This document shows, one piece after another, positions 1 through 6,813 of a DNA stretch of 6,813 nt. Below the pieces are notes generated by a model, which did no database searches, was not told the DNA's origin, and saw only the letters and a program-made list of their open reading frames with translations. Within the stretch, counting starts at the first letter, position 1. Every line of letters starts with the position of its first letter. The translations under genes were made by a program, and so were the position numbers. Source of the stretch: Microbacteriaceae bacterium (GTDB lineage Bacteria > Actinomycetota > Actinomycetes > Actinomycetales > Microbacteriaceae); the NCBI GenBank assembly GCA_012719255.1, contig JAAYAS010000166.1:1-6813 (forward strand). Reading direction: 5' to 3'.

Positions 1-21
1 GACCTCGCTCTCAGCCGTCTC

Positions 22-28
22 GAAGGGA
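22..28 (+). promoter_or_regulatory. Ribosome binding site supporting the TTG start of the phosphoesterase
   Basis: GAAGGGA lies 5 bases upstream of the TTG at 34-36. It is the main reason to accept TTG as the start rather than the in-frame ATG at residue 20, which would cut the signal peptide in its hydrophobic core. Only 33 bases precede the start, so no promoter can be assigned. Confidence 0.6.
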
Positions 29-33
29 TCGCC

Positions 34-126
34 TTGCTCAACCGTCGCCCGCTGCGCCGCTCATCGGTCGCGCTCGCGCTCGCCGCCTCGATGGCGTTCG
101 TCGGATTCGCGAGCCCCGCGTTCGCC
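34..126 (+). other. Signal peptide of the phosphoesterase
   Basis: Residues 1-31. The n-region is basic (four Arg, NRRPLRR), followed by a hydrophobic core from about V12 to A26, and a c-region ending in AFA before DTA, a good signal peptidase I site between residues 31 and 32. The twin arginines do not match the full Tat consensus (no S/T before RR and no F-L-K after), so Sec export is favoured, but Tat export is not ruled out for a metalloenzyme. Confidence 0.8.
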
Positions 127-2334
127 GACACCGCCATCGACTCGCTCGAGTCGCCCGCCCTCGCCTCCACCAACCCGACCCCCGAGGTCGTCGACGGCGC
201 GGTCGTGCCGCTCGAGCCCCGCCCCGGCTTCCGGGTGCTCCCCTACCTGCAGAAGCCCGCGGCCGACCAGATGACGATCAACTGGTTCAGCGAGACCGGC
301 AGCGACGCCGCGCTCGTGGTGAAGGGCCCGGGCCTGCCCGCCGAGGGCGCCGTGTTCGCCGTGGCCGGCGCGCAGAACCCCGTCAACGACTACCAGCAGG
401 CCGAGCTCGAGATCGGCGCGTTCGACAACGGCCGCGGCCTGCGCGTCGAGCAGGGCGAGTGGATCCGGGCGAACAGCCCCTACAAGTACAGCCAGCTCGT
501 CGCCGGCCTGCAGCCCGGCTCCGACTACACCTACGAGGTCACCGTCGACGGCTACCGCCACGAGGCCGGCTTCTCGACCCCGCAGCCCACCGGCAGCGCG
601 CTCACCGAGCCGTTCTACGTCATCGCGTTCTCCGACACCGAGACCGACCCGAAGGGCCGCGTCACGCAGCGCGAGTGGGAGGTCACCACGACCCTCGCCG
701 ACGGCTCGGAACCGCGCCCCGAGCCCGGCTCGGCGTGGGACCAGAAGTTCGGCGGCGGCAACCGCAACGGCCAGTACGCCCTCAACTACATGCTCACCGA
801 GGACCAGGGCCAGTTCTACAACAACCAGGTCATCGCCGAGCGCTCGCCCGACCTGCTGCTGCTCGCCGGCGACATCGTCGAGCGCGGCTCGAGCCAGACC
901 CACTGGGACGAGTGGTTCGACTACTTCGCCGGCGACAAGGGCGTCATCCTCGACGACACCCCGATCTTCACCTCGCTCGGCAACCACGAGGTCTACGGCT
1001 ACGGCACCCCCGACGACCGCTCGCTCATCGTGCGCTCGCGGATGGAGTACAACCAGTACTTCGACACGTTCGGCTCGGACGACCCCTCGACCCTCGGCGC
1101 CTACCACCGCATCGACCAGGGCCCGGTGACCTTCATCTCGCTCGACGTGACGAACGGCCAGCCCGACACGACGCTCGACACCGTGCCCGAGTCGGAGCGC
1201 TCGGTCGGCGACGACTCGACGCTCACGCCCGAGCAGTACGGCACCGACACGCAGGGCGTCTTCACGTACGAGGAGTACGCCCGCGACTGGCACCACGCCT
1301 TCGACGAGGGCTGGGCGCCCGCCGACGCCGACCCGGCGAAGCCCGACCAGCCCGACTTCATGCCCGGCTCGCCGCAGTACGAGTGGTTCGAGCGGCAGCT
1401 GCAGGACGCCCGCGACCAGGGCCAGATCATCGTCGTGCAGTGGCACCACGTCGCCTACTCGAACGGCGTGCACGGCACCACGATGGGCAACGACAACCCC
1501 GACAACCAGCCGGGCACCCCGACCCGCCACCTCCAGCCGCTGCTCGAGGAGTACGGCGTCGCCGCGGTGATCTCGGGCCACGACGAGATGTTCGAGGTGA
1601 GCTACGTCGACGAGGACGGCGACGGCGTCGGCGTCTACCACTGGGATGTGGGCGTCGCGTCGGACGGCCTGCGCGCCGACATGAAGACGCAGACCGACGA
1701 CGGCTCGTACGAGCAGGTGCTGTTCAACACCCACTCGATCTGGATGGCGCAGACCGACGAGCCGGAGATGTGGGTCACCAACGAGAACGGCGTGAAGCAC
1801 CTCGTCGACGGCGGCAAGCACTACGGCCACCTCGACATGCTCTTCGAGCCCTACACCGGCGCCCCGCTCGCCTCGGGCGTCGTGCCCGCCGCGCAGCTCA
1901 CCATGACCCCGGTCGCGGTGTTCCCGGTGCTCGACGACGACTACGAGGTCTCGCACGTCGAGCGCCGCGAGCTGCCCGAGGGCACCCAGATCGTCTACTT
2001 CGACGCCGCGGGCAACGTGCTCGACCCGAACGCCGCGCCGACCGAGCCGACCGACCCGGTCGAGCCGACCGACCCGGTCGAGACCGGCGAGCCGACCCCG
2101 CTGCCGACCGACCCGGCGCAGACCGACCCGGCCGCGACCGACGACCCGGCGCAGACCGGCCCGGCGACGCAGCCCGGCGACGACCCGGCGGCCACCGCCC
2201 CCGCGGCCGACGGCCCCGGCGGCGACCTCCCCTCGACGGGCGCCGACGGCGGCCTGCCCTGGATCGGCGGGATGGCGCTCGTCGCGCTCGCCCTCGGCGC
2301 CTGGATGCTGCGCCTGCGCCGAGCGCGCGCGTAG
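34..2334 (+). CDS. Secreted, LPxTG-anchored metallophosphoesterase (purple acid phosphatase-like)
   Basis: A predicted extracellular phosphoesterase of 766 residues, held on the cell wall. Its substrate cannot be read from the sequence; release of phosphate from organic phosphoesters is the family-level guess. Domains in order: signal peptide 1-31; a fibronectin-like purple-acid-phosphatase N-terminal domain about 60-183; a calcineurin-like metallophosphoesterase domain about 193-545; a C-terminal extension including GGKHYGHLD (593-601); a Pro/Thr/Asp stalk 669-731; LPSTG 732-736, a hydrophobic segment 741-759 and a basic tail. Visible catalytic motifs are SDTE (D201), AGD (D280), GNHE (N317, H318), QWHH (H471/H472) and GHDE (H516). 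The usual His of DxH and the last His of GHxH are Glu here (E203, E518). The start is TTG with a good GAAGGGA ribosome site; the frame is open to base 1, so an upstream start is not excluded, but TTG gives a well-formed signal peptide. The gene is convergent with gcvH and appears monocistronic at its 3' side. Confidence 0.88.
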   Translation: MLNRRPLRRSSVALALAASMAFVGFASPAFADTAIDSLESPALASTNPTPEVVDGAVVPLEPRPGFRVLPYLQKPAADQMTINWFSETGSDAALVVKGPGLPAEGAVFAVAGAQNPVNDYQQAELEIGAFDNGRGLRVEQGEWIRANSPYKYSQLVAGLQPGSDYTYEVTVDGYRHEAGFSTPQPTGSALTEPFYVIAFSDTETDPKGRVTQREWEVTTTLADGSEPRPEPGSAWDQKFGGGNRNGQYALNYMLTEDQGQFYNNQVIAERSPDLLLLAGDIVERGSSQTHWDEWFDYFAGDKGVILDDTPIFTSLGNHEVYGYGTPDDRSLIVRSRMEYNQYFDTFGSDDPSTLGAYHRIDQGPVTFISLDVTNGQPDTTLDTVPESERSVGDDSTLTPEQYGTDTQGVFTYEEYARDWHHAFDEGWAPADADPAKPDQPDFMPGSPQYEWFERQLQDARDQGQIIVVQWHHVAYSNGVHGTTMGNDNPDNQPGTPTRHLQPLLEEYGVAAVISGHDEMFEVSYVDEDGDGVGVYHWDVGVASDGLRADMKTQTDDGSYEQVLFNTHSIWMAQTDEPEMWVTNENGVKHLVDGGKHYGHLDMLFEPYTGAPLASGVVPAAQLTMTPVAVFPVLDDDYEVSHVERRELPEGTQIVYFDAAGNVLDPNAAPTEPTDPVEPTDPVETGEPTPLPTDPAQTDPAATDDPAQTGPATQPGDDPAATAPAADGPGGDLPSTGADGGLPWIGGMALVALALGAWMLRLRRARA
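2038..2226 (+). repeat. Pro/Thr/Asp-rich wall-spanning stalk with an 18-bp tandem repeat
   Basis: Residues 669-731 are almost entirely P, T, D, E, A, Q and G, the usual composition of the spacer that carries a surface enzyme through the peptidoglycan. Bases 2044-2061 and 2062-2079 are perfect 18-bp tandem copies encoding EPTDPV twice. Degenerate variants (PTDPAQ, TDPAAT, DDPAQT) follow. Repeats of this kind can gain or lose units by slippage and so vary between strains. Confidence 0.8.
2227..2331 (+). other. C-terminal sortase sorting signal (LPSTG, membrane segment, basic tail)
   Basis: LPSTG at residues 732-736 matches LPxTG. It is followed by a short Gly-rich linker, a hydrophobic stretch at about 741-759, and the tail RLRRARA at the very C-terminus. 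This three-part arrangement is the established signal for sortase cleavage between T735 and G736 and covalent attachment to the wall. No sortase gene is in the window. Confidence 0.9.
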
Positions 2335-2377
2335 CCGCATCCCGCGCCGCCGACCCGGCCGCGCAACCGCCGAACCG

Positions 2378-2436
2378 GCATCCGCGAACGGCCCGGCCCC
2401 GCATCCTGCGGGTGCCGGGCCGTTCGGCGCGGATGC
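2378..2436. terminator. Long hairpin, probable bidirectional terminator between convergent genes
   Basis: This is the main structure in the 133-bp gap between the phosphoesterase and gcvH. A perfect 13-bp arm pair (2385-2397 with 2414-2426) continues inward by five pairs (2398-2402 with 2408-2412, base 2413 bulged) to a 5-base loop at 2403-2407. It continues outward by seven pairs (2378-2384 with 2430-2436, bases 2427-2429 bulged). That gives about 25 GC-rich pairs in total. Neither strand has a T tract after it, so it would be the hairpin-only type common in high-GC actinobacteria. Its position between convergent stop codons supports termination for both transcripts. I see no gene in the rest of 2335-2467. 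Confidence 0.75.
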
Positions 2437-2467
2437 GCAGCCGCTCGCCGCGGCGCGACCGCGCCGG

Positions 2468-2842
2468 CTACAGCTCGACGTCGTTCGCGGCGGCGTACTC
2501 CTCGGCGGTGAGCAGCGGTCCCTCGTCGGCGACCCGCACCTTGACGAGCCAGGCGCCGTAGGCGTCGGCGTTGATCGTGGCGGGGTCGTCGACGGCGGCG
2601 CCGTTCACCTCGACGACCTCGCCCGAGACGGGGGCGTAGAGCTCGGCGACCGACTTCGTCGACTCGATCTCGCCGAACACCTCGCCGATGGCGAGCTCGG
2701 CGCCGACCTCGGGCAGGTCGACGTAGACGATCTCGCCGAGGCGGTCGGCCGCGATCTGGCTGATGCCGATCTCGGCGGGCTCGCCGTCGGCGAGCCACTC
2801 GTGGTCGTCGGAGTAGCGGAGTCCGGTCTTGACGGTGCTCAT
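2468..2842 (-). CDS. gcvH: Glycine cleavage system H protein (lipoyl carrier)
   Basis: A cytoplasmic protein of 124 residues, a normal length for GcvH. Its lipoyl arm accepts the aminomethyl group from GcvP, presents it to GcvT, and is then reoxidised by lipoamide dehydrogenase. The N-terminus YSDDHEWL (10-17) and the lipoylation motif ESTKSVAELYAP (60-71) are typical; K63 (bases 2654-2656) is the expected lipoylated lysine. GEIVYVDLPEVG (36-47) is also characteristic. The same frame stays open far upstream into gcvT, but the ATG at 2840-2842 is the right start: it is preceded by GAGGA at a 7-base spacing, and homology begins there. It is the last gene of the gcvP-gcvT-gcvH run within the window, 47 bp after gcvT, and is followed by the hairpin at 2378-2436. 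Confidence 0.97.
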   Translation of the reverse strand: MSTVKTGLRYSDDHEWLADGEPAEIGISQIAADRLGEIVYVDLPEVGAELAIGEVFGEIESTKSVAELYAPVSGEVVEVNGAAVDDPATINADAYGAWLVKVRVADEGPLLTAEEYAAANDVEL

Positions 2843-2849
2843 GATGGGT

Positions 2850-2854
2850 TCCTC
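2850..2854 (-). promoter_or_regulatory. Ribosome binding site of gcvH
   Basis: On the minus strand this reads GAGGA, within GTGAGGAA, 7 bases before the gcvH ATG. It fixes the start against the much longer open frame reaching base 3391. The rest of the 47-bp gcvT-gcvH gap is G-rich on the plus strand, and I see no hairpin or promoter in it. Confidence 0.75.
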
Positions 2855-2889
2855 ACTGGGTTCGGGATGCGGGGTCGGGGTCGGTCCGG

Positions 2890-4038
2890 TCAGTCGGCTC
2901 GGCGCTTCGGGCGGCGGTAGAACGGCGGGTCGACCACCTCGAACGGCTCGCGCCGGCCGCGCAGGTCGACCTCGACGGCGGTGCCGGGCTCGGCGTGCTC
3001 GGGCGCGACGAAGGCGAGCGCGACCGGATGCCCGAGCGTCGGGCTCGGCATCCCGCTCGTCACCGCCCCGATCGCCGCGGCCTCCGCATCCGCGCCCGCC
3101 GCGTGCACGGCGTAGCCGGCGCGCGCGGCCCGCCGGCCCGCGCCGACGAGGCCGACGAGCACCCGGGCGGGGCCCGCCTCGGCGAGCCGCTCGAGCGCAT
3201 CCCGGCCGACGAACGGCTCGGGCTTGCCGAGCGCGACGACGCCGCCGAGCCCCGCCTCGTAGGGGTTCACGTCGCGGCCGAGCTCGTTGCCGTGGAGCGG
3301 CATGCCGGCCTCGAGCCGCAGCGAGTCGCGTGCGGCGAGCCCGGCGGGTGCGAGCCCCGCCGCCTCGCCGGCGGCGAGCAGCGCGCGCCACAGCTCGACG
3401 GCGCGCTCGGCGGGGGCGTAGAGCTCGAAGCCGTCCTCGCCGGTGTAGCCGGTGCGGGCGAGCAGCACGTCGATGCCGGCGACGGTCGCGGGGGCGGCGC
3501 GGTAGTAGCGCATCCCCTCGACCGCGGCGCGATCGGCGGCGAGGCCGGCGACGACGCCCTCGGCGGCGGGGCCCTGCACGGCGATGAGCGCGGTGGTGCT
3601 CGTCTCGTCGGCGAGCTCGACGTCGAGGCCGCCGGCGCGCTCGCGCAGCGCCTCGGCGACCGCGGCGGCGTTGCCGGCGTTCGGCACGAGCAGGAACTCG
3701 TCGTCGGCGAGCCGGTAGCCGATGAGGTCGTCGACGATGCCGCCGTCGTCGTCGACGAGCAGCGTGTACTTCGCGCGGCCGACGCCGACGCCCGCGAGGT
3801 CGCCGACGAGCGCCGTGTTGAGGAAGCGGCCCGCGTCGGGGCCGGTCGCCCGCAGCTCGCCCATGTGCGAGAGGTCGAACAGCCCCGCGGCCTCGCGCAC
3901 GGCGCGGTGCTCGGCGAGCTCGCCGCCGTAGCGCAGCGGCATCTCCCAGCCGCCGAAGGGCGTGAACGTCGCGCCGAGCCCGACGTGCTCGGCGTGCAGC
4001 GGGGTGCGGCGGGGGTCGGATGCGGTGGCGTCGGCCAT
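2890..4038 (-). CDS. gcvT: Glycine cleavage system T protein (aminomethyltransferase)
   Basis: A cytoplasmic enzyme of 382 residues. It moves the methylene carbon from aminomethyl-lipoyl-GcvH to tetrahydrofolate, giving 5,10-methylene-THF and ammonia. The length is slightly above the usual 360-375. Family motifs in order: TPFGGWEMPLRY (26-37), GLFDLSHMGEL (52-62), IVDDLIGY (101-108, containing the conserved Asp; D103 or D104 should match the catalytic Asp101 of E. coli GcvT), ARTGYTGEDGFELY (194-207), ARDSLRLEAGMPLHGNEL (236-253), GAVTSGMPSPTLG (324-336) and the C-terminal PPFYRR (371-376). The ATG at 4036-4038 has GGAG 8 bases upstream. Residues 1-12 are not conserved family sequence, so a slightly later start is possible, but no better-placed start is evident. 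It lies 94 bp downstream of gcvP and is probably co-transcribed with it. Confidence 0.97.
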   Translation of the reverse strand: MADATASDPRRTPLHAEHVGLGATFTPFGGWEMPLRYGGELAEHRAVREAAGLFDLSHMGELRATGPDAGRFLNTALVGDLAGVGVGRAKYTLLVDDDGGIVDDLIGYRLADDEFLLVPNAGNAAAVAEALRERAGGLDVELADETSTTALIAVQGPAAEGVVAGLAADRAAVEGMRYYRAAPATVAGIDVLLARTGYTGEDGFELYAPAERAVELWRALLAAGEAAGLAPAGLAARDSLRLEAGMPLHGNELGRDVNPYEAGLGGVVALGKPEPFVGRDALERLAEAGPARVLVGLVGAGRRAARAGYAVHAAGADAEAAAIGAVTSGMPSPTLGHPVALAFVAPEHAEPGTAVEVDLRGRREPFEVVDPPFYRRPKRRAD

Positions 4039-4046
4039 GGGCGGGG

Positions 4047-4050
4047 CTCC
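4047..4050 (-). promoter_or_regulatory. Ribosome binding site of gcvT
   Basis: On the minus strand this reads GGAG (within CGGAGCC), 8 bases before the gcvT ATG. It supports independent translation initiation for gcvT after the 94-bp gap from gcvP. Confidence 0.6.
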
Positions 4051-4080
4051 GTTCGGTGGCGGGGCGGGGGAGTTCGGTGG
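4051..4080. repeat. Short direct repeat in the gcvP-gcvT gap
   Basis: The 9-base word GTTCGGTGG occurs at 4051-4059 and again at 4072-4080, 21 bases apart, with two G runs (4061-4064 and 4066-4070) between them. It could be a small duplication or low-complexity sequence. No function is evident. Confidence 0.45.
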
Positions 4081-4086
4081 GGTCGG

Positions 4087-4107
4087 CCCTTCGACGGGGC
4101 TCAGGGG
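4087..4107. repeat. Possible dispersed intergenic element (CCCTTCGAC...GCTCAGG type)
   Basis: The plus strand shows CCCTTCGAC, then four G, then CTCAGGGG, in the gap between gcvP and gcvT. From memory, words of the form CCTTCGACnnGCTCAGG recur between genes in many bacterial genomes, including actinobacteria. The ends (CCCT and AGGG) are complementary, but the internal stem is imperfect. Only one clear copy is in this window, so its repetitive nature is an inference. Confidence 0.4.
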
Positions 4108-4132
4108 CCTGGGATGGGGGCGGCGGCCCGGG

Positions 4133-6813
<2,681 letters not shown>

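Noticed and set aside
61..2340. Long minus-strand open frame (759 codons) opposite the phosphoesterase gene
   Set aside because: Its translation is a low-complexity Arg/Val/Gly/Ala/Leu mix with no recognisable domain. It is the usual mirror of a high-GC gene; the plus strand encodes a coherent multi-domain protein.
459..2561. Plus-strand frame of 700 codons overlapping the phosphoesterase gene and the terminator
   Set aside because: It is Arg/Pro/His-rich shadow sequence in another frame and runs through the hairpin and into antisense gcvH.
2468..3391. Longer version of gcvH starting inside gcvT
   Set aside because: The extra N-terminus is Arg/Ala/Gly-rich gcvT shadow. GcvH homology and the ribosome site both place the start at 2842.
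4039..4099. G-quadruplex in the gcvP-gcvT gap
   Set aside because: There are several G runs, but no four runs of three or more G have all loops of 7 bases or fewer, so a canonical quadruplex is not supported.
4039..4132. Glycine riboswitch within the operon
   Set aside because: Glycine riboswitches are known upstream of gcv operons, but this gap is too short and shows no aptamer-like stem set. Any riboswitch would lie upstream of gcvP, beyond the window.

Overview
The window is high-GC DNA (clearly above 70% by eye) with strong G/C preference at third codon positions. It has short intergenic gaps, a TTG start, and a cell-wall-anchored protein carrying an LPxTG sortase signal. Together these point to a Gram-positive actinobacterium. 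The family Microbacteriaceae (Agromyces- or Microbacterium-like) is my best guess, from style and from the frequent GGATGC hexamer; it is an inference, not an identification.

Layout. Bases 34-2334 (+) encode a secreted, surface-anchored metallophosphoesterase: signal peptide, purple-acid-phosphatase-like N-terminal domain, calcineurin-like catalytic domain, Pro/Thr/Asp-rich stalk and LPSTG sorting signal. Bases 2335-2467 are a 133-bp convergent intergenic region holding a long hairpin that probably ends transcription from both sides. From 6813 down to 2468 (-) lies the glycine cleavage operon in the transcribed order gcvP (5' end outside the window), gcvT, gcvH, with gaps of 94 and 47 bp.

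How the genes work together. GcvP decarboxylates glycine and passes the aminomethyl group to the lipoyl arm of GcvH. GcvT then transfers the methylene to tetrahydrofolate and releases ammonia. The fourth component, lipoamide dehydrogenase, is not in the window. The phosphoesterase is convergent to the operon, and nothing here links it to glycine metabolism.

Novelty. I see no undescribed multi-gene system; this is mostly core metabolism plus one surface enzyme. The points most worth a second look are: (1) two canonical metal-ligand His positions in the phosphoesterase both appear to be Glu; (2) the hexamer GGATGC/GCATCC is over-represented and often sits on unusual codons in gcvPTH, yet is nearly absent from the phosphoesterase gene; (3) the terminator hairpin carries this hexamer at both feet and around its loop; (4) GcvP has a Gly/Ala-rich linker at the junction of its two halves.
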